Shown in pieces: positions 23,371 through 32,382 of a DNA stretch of 55,427 bases. This stretch comes from Cohnella fermenti. GTDB lineage: Bacteria; Bacillota; Bacilli; Paenibacillales; Paenibacillaceae. The number at the start of each line of letters is the position of its first letter. The first letter of the stretch is position 1. The translations under genes were made by a program, and so were the position numbers. Location: positions 1 to 55,427 of the forward strand of contig NZ_SSOB01000058.1 in the NCBI RefSeq assembly GCF_004801405.1, written 5' to 3'. The notes under the pieces were generated by a model that made no database searches, was not told where the DNA came from, and was given only the letters and a program-made list of their open reading frames with translations.

Positions 23371-25164
23371 GTGATAGCGGACATCAAGAGTTTGGAGTTC
23401 ATCCAACGGTTTCAGAATCGCAGCATTCGGTTCAAACTTCTCATTTATTTTGTCATTATTATTCTTATATCGATCGCCACTTTAAGTGCGATAGGAACGA
23501 CCGTGTACAAGCGGTCCATAGAAGATACGACCAATAAGCATACGATTCAGATGATGGGCCAAGTGAAGAACAACGTCATTCATTACTTTAACGAAATGGA
23601 AAATATACTCGCCTATCTCGCGAACGACGACAAGGTGACGGCGTTCTTCGCCGCCGCTGCGGAAGCGAACGCTGCCGATCCCGGGCAAGCGCCGCTGCGG
23701 GCCGACGTGGGGAAGGTTATCGGAATCTATGAGAACAGACATCCCGAGATTGCCGGAATTCTAATGGTCAATGCGGCCGACCAGTATGTAAGCAACAAGC
23801 TGGACAGAATGATCCGCGATCCTTTAACCTCGGAGAGCTGGTACAAGCAGGCGGCAAGCAATCCCGACGAAGTGCTGCTGATCAGCAAGCCGATTGGAAG
23901 AAATATTAAAGCGGAGCACAACTACAGCGCGGATCAGGTGCTGTCGTTCGTGCAGGCGATTAAGGACCCGGCCACCGGCGGCGTGCTCGGCGTCATTCTG
24001 CTCGATATGGAGCTGAGCATCATCCAGACGGCAATCGAGTCGGTGTCCTTGGGCAAGAGCGGGTTCGTCTATATTACGGATGCCCAAGGCGGCATCGTTT
24101 ATTCGCCGGTGAATCCGATCGTTTATCGCATTAACAACGAATGGTTGGAAAGCGGTTACACGAGCATCGAGAAGACGATAAACAATCGCTCCTATCAGAT
24201 TATGCAGGACAGGTTCGAGCATATCGGCTGGAAGATTGTTGTCGTGTTCCCGTTCGACGAGGCGAAGTCCTTCGTTATCAAATGGCAATTCTACACCGTG
24301 GTGATTGTCCTCTTCACCGTATTTCTCGCGGTGCTCGTCTCCTGGTTCTTCACCAATTCGATTATCAAGCCGGTTCGCAAGCTGCGCAGAATTATGCAGA
24401 GGGTAGAGGAAGGCGAGCTGCATCTGAGGTTCGAGGGCCGTTCGAAGGACGAGATCGGCCAATTGGGCGACAGCTTCAACAAGATGGTCCAGGAGATCGA
24501 GCAGCTTATCCACATGGTCTACTCCGAACAAAAGGGGAAACGGGAAGCGGAATTAAAGGTGCTCCAGGAGCAGATCAAGCCGCATTTTCTATACAACACG
24601 CTCGATACGATCCAGTGGATGGCCCAGGATCGCGATGCCGACGATATCGTGGAGATTGTCATCGCGCTTACCAACCTGTTCCGGATCGGCCTTAGCAGGG
24701 GGAACGAGCATATCCCGCTGGAGGACGAGATCAAGCATGTCGAGAGCTACTTGATTATTCAGATGATGCGTTATGAAGGCAAGCTCAGCTACCAAATCAA
24801 TGAACTTCCCTATCAACTGAAGAAAAGCAAAGTGCTGAAGCTGATTCTTCAGCCGCTCGTGGAGAACGCCATCTATCACGGCATCAAGATGAAGAAAGGG
24901 AAAGGCCACATTCGCATCGAGTCGGAAGCGAGAGACGGCAAGCTGGTGCTGTCCGTCATCGACAACGGGCTCGGGATGAAGCCGGAGCAGCTTGAGATCA
25001 TCCGGCAGGGCGTGATCCACGTCGGGAACCCCGAGCATAAGGACGGCTTCGGCCTGTTTAATGTGAACGAGCGGATTCGCTTGACGTACGGGATCTCCTA
25101 TGGAATCGAGGTGCACAGCGAATACGAGGCCGGCACCCGGGTGGAAGTCTTCTTGCCGTTGTAG
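23371..25164 (+). CDS. Sensor histidine kinase, YesM/LytS-type
   Basis: Membrane sensor kinase of the class that controls carbohydrate uptake in Paenibacillus. TM1 is at about residues 22-46, then a large extracellular Cache-like domain to about 300, TM2, HAMP (about 328-380), and a His_kinase domain with the phospho-accepting H405 in KPHFLYNTLDTIQW, then HATPase (NGLGMKPEQ and GFGLFNVNERI). GTG at 23371 (597 aa) is chosen because AGGTGAG precedes it, though only about three bases away; ATG 23313 is an alternative without a ribosome site. It forms an operon with the regulator and tandem binding lipoprotein that follow, suggesting control by extracellular sugar. Confidence 0.88.
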   Translation: MIADIKSLEFIQRFQNRSIRFKLLIYFVIIILISIATLSAIGTTVYKRSIEDTTNKHTIQMMGQVKNNVIHYFNEMENILAYLANDDKVTAFFAAAAEANAADPGQAPLRADVGKVIGIYENRHPEIAGILMVNAADQYVSNKLDRMIRDPLTSESWYKQAASNPDEVLLISKPIGRNIKAEHNYSADQVLSFVQAIKDPATGGVLGVILLDMELSIIQTAIESVSLGKSGFVYITDAQGGIVYSPVNPIVYRINNEWLESGYTSIEKTINNRSYQIMQDRFEHIGWKIVVVFPFDEAKSFVIKWQFYTVVIVLFTVFLAVLVSWFFTNSIIKPVRKLRRIMQRVEEGELHLRFEGRSKDEIGQLGDSFNKMVQEIEQLIHMVYSEQKGKREAELKVLQEQIKPHFLYNTLDTIQWMAQDRDADDIVEIVIALTNLFRIGLSRGNEHIPLEDEIKHVESYLIIQMMRYEGKLSYQINELPYQLKKSKVLKLILQPLVENAIYHGIKMKKGKGHIRIESEARDGKLVLSVIDNGLGMKPEQLEIIRQGVIHVGNPEHKDGFGLFNVNERIRLTYGISYGIEVHSEYEAGTRVEVFLPL

Positions 25165-25212
25165 ACAGAGGAAGCGGCCGCTTGAACTTAATCGTCCAAA
25201 GGGGAGAACACG

Positions 25213-26418
25213 ATGTGGAAATTACTTATCGCTGATGATGAGCCGAGAATTCGACGGGGGCTGCGGAAGGTGCTTCCGTGGGAGGAGCTGGGCATTCAAG
25301 TTGTAGGGGAAGCGGAGGACGGAATCGAAGCGCTGGAATTGGCCAAGGCGACCAGGCCCGATCTCGTCTTTGTCGACATCAATATGCCGTTTATGGACGG
25401 GCTATCGTTCATTAAAGAGCTGCAGTTGGAGTACAAATGCCTGATCATCGTCATTACCGGCTACGACGAATTCAAATTCGCGCAGCAAGCCGTGAAGCTG
25501 AATGTGTTCGACTACATTCTCAAGCCCGTCGACAAAGCGCAGTTGCAAGAAGTGATCGATAACACGCTGGCCGAGCTGACGAGTCAGAGGATAAAAGAAG
25601 AGTTCCGCACGTTTACGAACAAACAGCTAACGAACAATTCCCTTTTGATCCGGGATCATTTTCTGCGGAAGTGGATAAACGGCCTGGTGGACACCGCCGA
25701 AGCGGAGGCCAATCTTACTTATATGCAGCTTGCGATTAACGCCTCGACCCGGATGGCGGTGTTTAAGGTTGTGCAGAGCACCAATGTGGGCACCGTGAAG
25801 AAGGAATGGACCAAGGATCTGCTGGACTTCGCCTCCAAGAACATCGTCGAGGATATCGTTCGGAACAAATCTCCGCATCTTGTATTCCACGACGATAAAG
25901 GTCATCTCGTCCTCTTCTCTTCCATGGAGAAGGAGAGCGATTGGAGCGACCTGTGCACGGCCATCCAGAACAAATTCGAGGAGATTCTTGCGAGGATGGT
26001 TATATATGCGGATAAGGTGATGGGGGATTCCTATCTTCGCGCGGACCAGATCTATAACGAGCTCGTCAAGGGCATCAGCATGAAGGGAAGCTTGTCGCCC
26101 GTCGTCCTGCTTGCCAAGAAGATTGTCGAGCAGGCGTATGCGATGCCGAATCTGTCCCTGCAGGAGGTTGCGGACCAGGTGCGCGTCAGCCCTACCTACT
26201 TAAGCAAGCTGCTCAAGAAGGAGATCGGCTCCTCCTTCATCGACTACTTGACCGAGGTGCGGATCAAGCAAGCCGTGCTCTTCATGAACGATCCGAGCTA
26301 CAAGGTGTACGAGATCGCCGAGAAGGTGGGCTACAACAGCCAGCATTACTTCAGCAATGCCTTCAAGAAGATTACCGGCGTGTCTCCCATGTCCTATCGC
26401 AAGGGAAGCCGGTCATGA
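25213..26418 (+). CDS. Response regulator with AraC-type DNA-binding domain (YesN-like)
   Basis: 401 aa. The receiver domain covers residues 1 to about 120, with acidic pocket DD at 8-9, phospho-acceptor D55 in VFVDINMPFMDG and the conserved lysine in ILKPVDK near 103. A helical linker follows; the C-terminal 100 residues carry two AraC helix-turn-helix motifs (LSLQEVADQVRVSPTYLSKL and KVYEIAEKVGYNSQHYFSNA). Start ATG 25213 follows GGGGAG. It is the obvious candidate to bind the shared promoter block near 8749, 18447 and 22113. Its stop overlaps the start of the next gene by ATGA. Confidence 0.92.
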   Translation: MWKLLIADDEPRIRRGLRKVLPWEELGIQVVGEAEDGIEALELAKATRPDLVFVDINMPFMDGLSFIKELQLEYKCLIIVITGYDEFKFAQQAVKLNVFDYILKPVDKAQLQEVIDNTLAELTSQRIKEEFRTFTNKQLTNNSLLIRDHFLRKWINGLVDTAEAEANLTYMQLAINASTRMAVFKVVQSTNVGTVKKEWTKDLLDFASKNIVEDIVRNKSPHLVFHDDKGHLVLFSSMEKESDWSDLCTAIQNKFEEILARMVIYADKVMGDSYLRADQIYNELVKGISMKGSLSPVVLLAKKIVEQAYAMPNLSLQEVADQVRVSPTYLSKLLKKEIGSSFIDYLTEVRIKQAVLFMNDPSYKVYEIAEKVGYNSQHYFSNAFKKITGVSPMSYRKGSRS

Positions 26419-28298
26419 AGGGTGCGCAATTGAAGATGCTGTTGTTTATGGTCGCCTTCCTGGGACTGGTAAGCTTGTACTCCTGCAGCGGTTCGGAGAA
26501 GCACGGGACAAGCGACGAGGTGAAGTTCCTGATCGGCGTCTCGCAGCCAAGCCTCAACGAGCCGTGGCGCGTGTTGATGAACGAGGAGATCAAGAGGGGG
26601 GCGGCGGCCTATCCGAACCTGAGAGTGATCTTCACGGACGGCGGGAACGACAGCGTGCAGCAGAGCGAGGACTTGCATAAATTGATGGGCTACGGGATCG
26701 ATCTGCTTATCATCTCGCTGGACGATCCGATTGTGCTGACCCCCGCGATTACCGAGATTTACAGCAAGATTCCCGTTATCGTGCTGGGGCGGGGCGTCAC
26801 GGGGTACGATTATACCTTGTATATCGGAACGGATAATCGGCTGATCGGCAGCAAGGCGGCCGAATATGCGAAGCAGCTTCTGGGTCCCGGCGAGAATCGC
26901 ATCGTCGAGCTTCTGGGCCTGCAAGGCTCCCCGACGGTGGCCGAACGCAGCGAAGGCTTCCGCGAAGGGCTGTCCGATCGCAGCGATATTCGGATCGTCG
27001 ATTCGATCTATGCGGACTGGCAGCGCGACAAGGCCGAAGACGAGCTGACGAAGAGCCTTCAGGCCGATTCGGACATCGACCTCATCTTCGCTCACAACGA
27101 TGCCATGGCGTTGGGCGCATCGATTGCGCTTAAGAAGCAGGGGCTGACCGGGGTGAAGGTGATCGGGGTGGACGGTGTCGCGGGGGAATCCGGAGGGCTG
27201 AATCTGGTCGAAAATGGCACGATTACCGGAACCTTCACAAGTCCCACAGGCGGCGGAGAAGCGATCCAGTATGCGGTCGATATTCTGAGCAAGGAGAAGG
27301 GGCTTCCGAAGAAGGTCATCCTGAGAAGCCATCAGATAACGGAGCAGAACGCAGACGCGTATATTCGCAAGGCGGCGAACCCCGAGCCGAAGCCGGTGCG
27401 GGAATTGACCGAAGCGAGTCCGATCAAGATCGGGTTTGCGCAGGTGGGCCTGGAGAGCGGCTGGCGGCTGGCGCATACCAATTCCGTGATCAATGCCGCG
27501 AAGGAAGAAAATATTGAATTGATCTACGAGAACGCGCTTCAGAAGCAAGACAAGCAGATCGAGTTCATTCGCCAGTTCATCGCGAGCAAGGTCGACTTTA
27601 TCGTCTTCTCCCCGGTGGTCAAGACCGGCTGGGACGAGGTGCTGCTGGAAGCGAAGCAGGCGGGAATTCCGGTTATTCTGTCCGACCGCGAGGTCAAAGT
27701 AAGCGACGACTCTCTCTGGACGGCCTATATCGGCTCGGACTTCGTCGAGGAAGGGCGGCGTGCCGCAAGGTGGCTTGTCCACGAGATCGACGACAGCAGC
27801 GTGCCCGTCAATATCGTCGAGCTTCAGGGAACGAAGGATTCGGACCCGGCCGTGGGGCGCAAGCAAGGGTTCGAAGAGATTATCCGGAGTGAGCCCAATT
27901 ATCGAATTGTCCAATCCATGCAAGGCGACTTCACGCTGCAATCGGGGAAGAAGCTTATGCTCGAGGCGCTGGCCGCACACGGCAGCGACATCGACGTCGT
28001 GTACGCGCACAATGACGATATGGCCCTCGGGGCCATTGAGGCCATCGAGCAGTACGGCTTGCGGCCGGGCAGAGACATCAAGCTCATCTCGATCGACGCG
28101 ACCAGGGCCGCCTTGAAGGCTCTGGGCACCGGCAAGCTGAATTTTGTCGTGGAGTGCAACCCGCTGCTCGGCCCTCAGTTGATGAAGGCCGTGAAGGATT
28201 ATATGGCCGGCAAGGAGCTCCCTATGAAAATCATTACTTCGGAGGGGGTGTTCACCCAGGAGACGGCGAAGCGCGAGCTTGCGACAAGGGAATATTGA
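26415..28298 (+). CDS. Lipoprotein with two fused sugar-binding domains, probable sensory partner
   Basis: 627 aa with a lipobox ending at C24 (SLYSC). Residues about 38-330 form one type-1 periplasmic-binding fold (Peripla_BP_4, ribose-binding-like) and about 340-620 a second that closely resembles YtfQ (GFAQVGLESGWR, QKQDKQIEFIRQF, YAHNDDMALGAI). Single-domain binding proteins are about 320 aa, so this is a genuine fusion. It is translationally coupled to the response regulator and has no permease beside it, which suggests it presents ligand to the sensor kinase rather than feeding transport. Both domains keep full-length folds; neither looks decayed. Confidence 0.85.
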   Translation: MKGAQLKMLLFMVAFLGLVSLYSCSGSEKHGTSDEVKFLIGVSQPSLNEPWRVLMNEEIKRGAAAYPNLRVIFTDGGNDSVQQSEDLHKLMGYGIDLLIISLDDPIVLTPAITEIYSKIPVIVLGRGVTGYDYTLYIGTDNRLIGSKAAEYAKQLLGPGENRIVELLGLQGSPTVAERSEGFREGLSDRSDIRIVDSIYADWQRDKAEDELTKSLQADSDIDLIFAHNDAMALGASIALKKQGLTGVKVIGVDGVAGESGGLNLVENGTITGTFTSPTGGGEAIQYAVDILSKEKGLPKKVILRSHQITEQNADAYIRKAANPEPKPVRELTEASPIKIGFAQVGLESGWRLAHTNSVINAAKEENIELIYENALQKQDKQIEFIRQFIASKVDFIVFSPVVKTGWDEVLLEAKQAGIPVILSDREVKVSDDSLWTAYIGSDFVEEGRRAARWLVHEIDDSSVPVNIVELQGTKDSDPAVGRKQGFEEIIRSEPNYRIVQSMQGDFTLQSGKKLMLEALAAHGSDIDVVYAHNDDMALGAIEAIEQYGLRPGRDIKLISIDATRAALKALGTGKLNFVVECNPLLGPQLMKAVKDYMAGKELPMKIITSEGVFTQETAKRELATREY

Positions 28299-28338
28299 AG
28301 CGAATATTGTGAAGCGAATATTGTGAAGCGAATATTGA
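28297..28338 (+). repeat. Three tandem copies of a 14-bp unit at the end of the sensory operon
   Basis: GAAGCGAATATTGT repeats at 28297, 28311 and 28325 (the last ends in A). The first copy overlaps the stop codon. A GGGCGG/CCGCCC pair at 28339-28367 follows and may act as a weak terminator. Confidence 0.8.
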
Positions 28339-28436
28339 GGGCGGCAATTTGGAACTTTCCTCCGCCCCCGTTCGTTTGATAGAATAAGAGTTCGCCAGCA
28401 TTCTTTCTTATTCGACTTCAAAGGACGGTGAAGGGC

Positions 28437-28991
28437 ATGAAACACCGGTTCGCCGCTACATATCTCCGCAGCCTGCCGCTTCGCAAGATTGCACTTCTAT
28501 TGGCGTTGGCGATAATGAGCGCGGGTTTCCTGACGGCCGTTCCGGCCGAGGCGGGCTTCGTCGACCGGATCAAGGACATCTACGAAGCGCCGGACAAGCT
28601 TGAGGAGATTCAATCCGAATATAATCAGACGAAGGAAGAGCTGAATCGCCAGGCCGAGCAGTTCGCCGCGGAGCGCGAGGAGCTGCAGCAGCGCACCGAG
28701 GCGCTGATCGGGCAGAACGAGTCGCTTGCCGAGCAGAACGGCACGCTGGCCGACCGCAACGATACGCTGGCTTCGCAGAACGAGTCGCTCGCCGCCCAGA
28801 ACGCGGCGCTTCTCGAACGGCTTGAGCAGGCGCAGCGGGACAAGGAGCGCAAGGCGGCATTGACGAGGAAGATCATCCTGACGGCGGTTACGATTGTCGG
28901 CTTCGGCTTGGCGTACTTCTTGTCGATCCGGCTCTGGCGGTTCGCAGCATGGCGCCGTCACCGCCGCTTCGCGGGAGGGCAGAGCCGATGA
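28437..28991 (+). CDS. Coiled-coil membrane protein upstream of AIM24 gene
   Basis: 184 aa, family not recognised. The N-terminus has a signal-like hydrophobic segment (residues about 18-38, ending AEA). Residues about 60-130 form a coiled coil with a heptad-like Q-N-E-S-L-A / D-R-N-D-T-L-A / Q-N-A-A-L repeat. A transmembrane helix at about 145-165 is followed by a basic tail (RRHRRFAGG). The coiled coil would thus be extracellular, anchored at the C-terminus. ATG 28437 is preferred to GTG 28428 because AAAGGACGG is too close to the latter. The end overlaps the AIM24 gene by ATGA, implying a joint function. Confidence 0.7.
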   Translation: MKHRFAATYLRSLPLRKIALLLALAIMSAGFLTAVPAEAGFVDRIKDIYEAPDKLEEIQSEYNQTKEELNRQAEQFAAEREELQQRTEALIGQNESLAEQNGTLADRNDTLASQNESLAAQNAALLERLEQAQRDKERKAALTRKIILTAVTIVGFGLAYFLSIRLWRFAAWRRHRRFAGGQSR

Positions 28992-29677
28992 ACGTCGCGG
29001 CGCCTCATCCGCAGGAGCATGTCCGCATCGAGCTGGAGGAAGGCGAGGCGCTTCATGTGCTCCATCCGAAGGCGATCGTTGCATTCCGGGGATCGCCGGC
29101 CAGCCGCGAGGACCGGGTTATGGACCTGCCGAATGCCTATCGGAAGAGGAAGTGGGTCCGCTCCAAGCTGACCGGCCCGGCCGAAGCGGTGCTCGGCTTG
29201 CCGGTCGAATGCTCGCTGACCGTCGTCGACATCGCGGAGGACAGCGACCTTCTGTTTAACTTCCGCCATGTGCTCTTCTATACCGACGGGCTCGAGATGA
29301 AGAGCCGCATCCAGAAGATTCGCACGGCATGGATCACGAGAGAATGGGTGCGGATGAGGTTCTCCGGACCGGGGAAGCTCGGCGTTGTCACGGCGGGGGC
29401 CATGGCCTCGCTGCCGCTCAGCCCGGACGTGCCGGTGTTCGCCGAAGCCGGGTCCCTCGTCGCCTATCCCGAGAAGGCGGACGTGAGGCTGTCCGTCTAC
29501 GGGAACACGCTGGCGAGCCAGCACATGGGCGTCCAATGGCAGCTCACGGGCCGCGGCCCGATTCTGATTCAATGCGGCGGAACCGATTCCGGCTTGCGCG
29601 ATCATCTGAACGGGGACGGCATCGTGAAGCGTCTGCTGCGCGAGCTGCTTCCGTTCGGCGGCGTATATATTAAGTAG
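28988..29677 (+). CDS. AIM24 family protein
   Basis: 229 aa of the AIM24 (DUF124, TIGR00266-like) beta-rich fold. The C-terminal half carries family features: an FAEAGSLVAYPEKADVRLS-type stretch, then GVQWQLTGRGPILIQCGG. Bacterial members are of unknown biochemical role, so none is assigned. The ATG at 28988 overlaps the stop of the coiled-coil membrane protein gene; the frame is open further upstream without a ribosome site. No signal peptide, so cytoplasmic. Confidence 0.8.
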   Translation: MNVAAPHPQEHVRIELEEGEALHVLHPKAIVAFRGSPASREDRVMDLPNAYRKRKWVRSKLTGPAEAVLGLPVECSLTVVDIAEDSDLLFNFRHVLFYTDGLEMKSRIQKIRTAWITREWVRMRFSGPGKLGVVTAGAMASLPLSPDVPVFAEAGSLVAYPEKADVRLSVYGNTLASQHMGVQWQLTGRGPILIQCGGTDSGLRDHLNGDGIVKRLLRELLPFGGVYIK

Positions 29678-29988
29678 CGGGTCTTCGCTCACAGGCGGCC
29701 TCCGTTCATTCGACTCGATTCGAACGAACGCCGCGGGAATCGACCGTCTTCCGCTTTTTGCGGCGTCCGTCCCCGGCCTAGTCCACCGGACCAAGCGCGC
29801 GGAAGCTGCTTTTTTTGTCGCTCGCCCCTTACGGGGGCGGGCTTTTGACGATTCGGACGAGTTTTTTTTGATTCTATCGGTTCCGACACGACGAACTGAC
29901 AGCATCTGCGGCCGGCGCTGTCTATAATGAGAGAAAATCCGCTTAAATGCTCTAGATTAAGCAAACTACGCAAACGGAGGGATTGACT
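29678..29988 (+). terminator. Intergenic stretch with terminator (hairpin at 29823-29844)
   Basis: CGCCCCTTACGGGGGCGGGCTTTT is a compact GC hairpin followed by T residues and marks the end of the AIM24 operon. Before it, T-runs at 29754-29759 and 29810-29816 are preceded by only weak stems. The rest, up to the ribosome site at 29976, shows nothing else recognisable. Confidence 0.6.
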
Positions 29989-30219
29989 ATGGAAAAGGTG
30001 AATATCGAGACGAATTTTGAGAGATTGGCCGAGAAACACCGTCTGACCCAGCGGGAGAAAGAAATTCTCTCCTACTGGATGCGCGACTACGACTACAAGC
30101 ATATCGGCATTCTGCTCGGAATCAGCCACCACACCGTCAAGGTTCATATCTCCCGAATCAACCTGAAGCTTCAGGTGAACTCCAAGGCATCGCTTATTCT
30201 GAAACTGATCAGCGCATAA
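29989..30219 (+). CDS. Small GerE/LuxR-type DNA-binding protein
   Basis: 76 aa consisting of little more than a LuxR-type helix-turn-helix: LTQREKEILSYWMRDYDYKH, then IGILLGISHHTVKVHISRI. It has no receiver or ligand-binding domain, like GerE in this window but clearly distinct in sequence. GGAGGG stands seven bases before ATG 29989; an in-frame TTG at 29983 is too close to it. It is transcribed alone with its own terminator. Possible roles include sporulation or stationary-phase control, but no target is evident. Confidence 0.75.
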   Translation: MEKVNIETNFERLAEKHRLTQREKEILSYWMRDYDYKHIGILLGISHHTVKVHISRINLKLQVNSKASLILKLISA

Positions 30220-30233
30220 CGGCCGCTCCATTG

Positions 30234-30268
30234 AACCCAGCCGCCCCGTCCGGGCAGGCTGGGTTTTT
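30234..30268 (+). terminator. Rho-independent terminator
   Basis: AACCCAGCC and GGCTGGGTT form the stem around an inner CCCG/CGGG pairing, ending in TTTTT, 15 bp after the small LuxR-type gene. Confidence 0.85.
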
Positions 30269-30500
30269 GCCGTGTCGTTCGAAGCGGGAGAATAACGGAG
30301 CACGAAGGATCATTCCCGAGCAAATCTGGCATTGACCGGACCGTATCCCCGAAGAAGGACGGAAAACGTTTTTCAAGGACGGTTCTCCCTGTTTTTCGCG
30401 GTTTACAGCGGGCCCGTTATGCCTGAAAATGATGAAGTCAACCAACTGTGAACGCGCGTTTACAACTATTATTATTCGTTAATCGAGTAGGAGGATCATC

Positions 30501-32345
30501 ATGAGCACCGCCGAAGCCGCAACCGCCCGCGAAGCCCGCAGTCCGGGTCCGGGAGCGGGTGTCCATTCCGAAGGAGCCTCGTACGGCATGGAGCATCTGT
30601 TCGCGAACGAATCGCTGACGGACCGGCGCCCGTCGCGATTCCTGTCGCTGCTGTACAAGGACCATTGGCCGAAGCTGGCCCTCTCCGTCTTTTTCTTCCT
30701 GCTTAAGCATTCGCCTGTCTACGTGCTGCCGATCGTCACGGCGAATCTGATCAACCTGGCGACGAAGCCGGAGCAGCACGGCCGCTCGGAGCTGTGGTGG
30801 AACGTCGCCGTGCTTCTGGTCGTCATCGTGCAGAACATCCCGACGCAGGTGTTGCACATCTCGTACATGAGCAAGGCGATTCGCTTCGTGGAAGCCGGAT
30901 TGCGGAGCACGCTCGTGCGCAAGCTGCAGCGGCTCTCGATGTCGGCGCACGGGGAGCTGGCCGCGGGCAAGCTCCAATCGAAGGTGCTCCGGGACGTCGA
31001 GGCGATCGAGTTCCTGTCCCGCCAGGTGATGCTCTCGGTCGTCCCCGCCATCGTCAGCGTTATCGTCGCCATCTGCATCACGGCCTCCCGCAGCTTGCTC
31101 GTCACCGGGTTCTTCGTGCTGACGATTCCGGCGGCTCTGGTCGTGATAAGGTTTTTCCGCAAGAAGATTCAGAGCTCCAACCAGGAGTTCCGCAAGCAGA
31201 TCGAGTCGATGTCCGGCCAGGTATCCGAGATGGTGGGCATGATGCCGGTGACCCGCGCCCACGGGCTGGAGCGGACGGAGATCGCCAAGATCGATTCGAC
31301 GCTCGGCCGCCTGCTGAGCAAGGGATATCGCCTCGATATCGTGGAAGCGTACTTCGGCTCTTCCGCTTGGGTGACATTCCAGGTGTTCCAGGTGCTCTGC
31401 CTGGCGTTTACGGTGCTGCTCGCCTACCAGGGCACGATTCCGGTCGGAGACGTCGTGCTGTACCAGTCGTTCTTCACGATGATTCTGAACTCGGTCAGCC
31501 AACTGCTTAACGTGTATCCGAACATCGCCAAGGGCTTCGAGTCGATCTACTCCGTGACGGAGATTCTGTTCTCGAAGGACGAGGAGGAATACCGGGGCAA
31601 GAAGAAGCCGGAGAAGGTGAAGGGCGCCTTCTCGTTCGAGCGGGTCCACTTCGGCTACCCGAATTCGGACCGCCACGTGCTCTCGGACTTCAGCCTCGAG
31701 GTGAAGGCCGGCGAATGCATCGCTCTCGTCGGCGCTTCCGGCGCGGGCAAGTCGACGGTGCTCAACCTCGCGATCGGCTTCAGCCGCCCGTCCAAGGGGA
31801 GGGTGCTGCTCGACGGCATTCCGCTGGATGAGCTGGACATGAGCGATTACCGGCAGCGCCTGGCGGTCGTCCATCAGAGCACGGTGCTGTTCTCGGGAAC
31901 GATCCGGGAAAATATTACGTACGGACTGCCGACGGTAAGCGAGGAGAAGCTGGAGGAGGTCATTCGCATGACGCATCTGCGGGATGTGATCGCCATGCTT
32001 CCGCAGGGGCTCGATACGCCGGTCGGCGAGCATGGCGGCAAGCTGTCCGGCGGCCAGCGCCAGCGCATCGCGATCGCCCGGGCGCTGATCCGCGACCCGA
32101 AGATCATCCTGCTCGACGAGGCGACGTCCGCGCTCGACAACGAATCGGAATATTACGTTCAGCAAGCGATGCAGGAGCTGATCAAGGGCCGCACGACGTT
32201 TATCGTCGCGCACCGGCTGTCCACGATCCGCGATGCGGACCGCATCGTCGTCATGAAGATGGGCCGCTGCGTCGAGATCGGCACCTACGACGAATTGATG
32301 GCGAAGCAAGGCGAGTTCTATCAATTGAAGCAGCTTCAGAGTTAA
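30501..32345 (+). CDS. ABC exporter, fused permease and ATPase
   Basis: 614-aa half-transporter of the ABCB/MsbA-like class, working as a dimer. The N-terminal ~60 residues are hydrophilic. Six transmembrane helices lie within about 55-340, and the nucleotide-binding domain covers about 375-610: Walker A VGASGAGKST, Q-loop VVHQSTVLFSG, signature LSGGQRQRIAIARAL, Walker B IILLDEATSALD, H-loop VAHRLST. AGGAGG precedes ATG 30501. Transcribed alone, with ytoI starting 38 bp later. The exported substrate cannot be inferred. Confidence 0.92.
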   Translation: MSTAEAATAREARSPGPGAGVHSEGASYGMEHLFANESLTDRRPSRFLSLLYKDHWPKLALSVFFFLLKHSPVYVLPIVTANLINLATKPEQHGRSELWWNVAVLLVVIVQNIPTQVLHISYMSKAIRFVEAGLRSTLVRKLQRLSMSAHGELAAGKLQSKVLRDVEAIEFLSRQVMLSVVPAIVSVIVAICITASRSLLVTGFFVLTIPAALVVIRFFRKKIQSSNQEFRKQIESMSGQVSEMVGMMPVTRAHGLERTEIAKIDSTLGRLLSKGYRLDIVEAYFGSSAWVTFQVFQVLCLAFTVLLAYQGTIPVGDVVLYQSFFTMILNSVSQLLNVYPNIAKGFESIYSVTEILFSKDEEEYRGKKKPEKVKGAFSFERVHFGYPNSDRHVLSDFSLEVKAGECIALVGASGAGKSTVLNLAIGFSRPSKGRVLLDGIPLDELDMSDYRQRLAVVHQSTVLFSGTIRENITYGLPTVSEEKLEEVIRMTHLRDVIAMLPQGLDTPVGEHGGKLSGGQRQRIAIARALIRDPKIILLDEATSALDNESEYYVQQAMQELIKGRTTFIVAHRLSTIRDADRIVVMKMGRCVEIGTYDELMAKQGEFYQLKQLQS

Positions 32346-32382
32346 AGTATGATGAGAGGAGAAGAGTGCAGGAGGCGGACGA

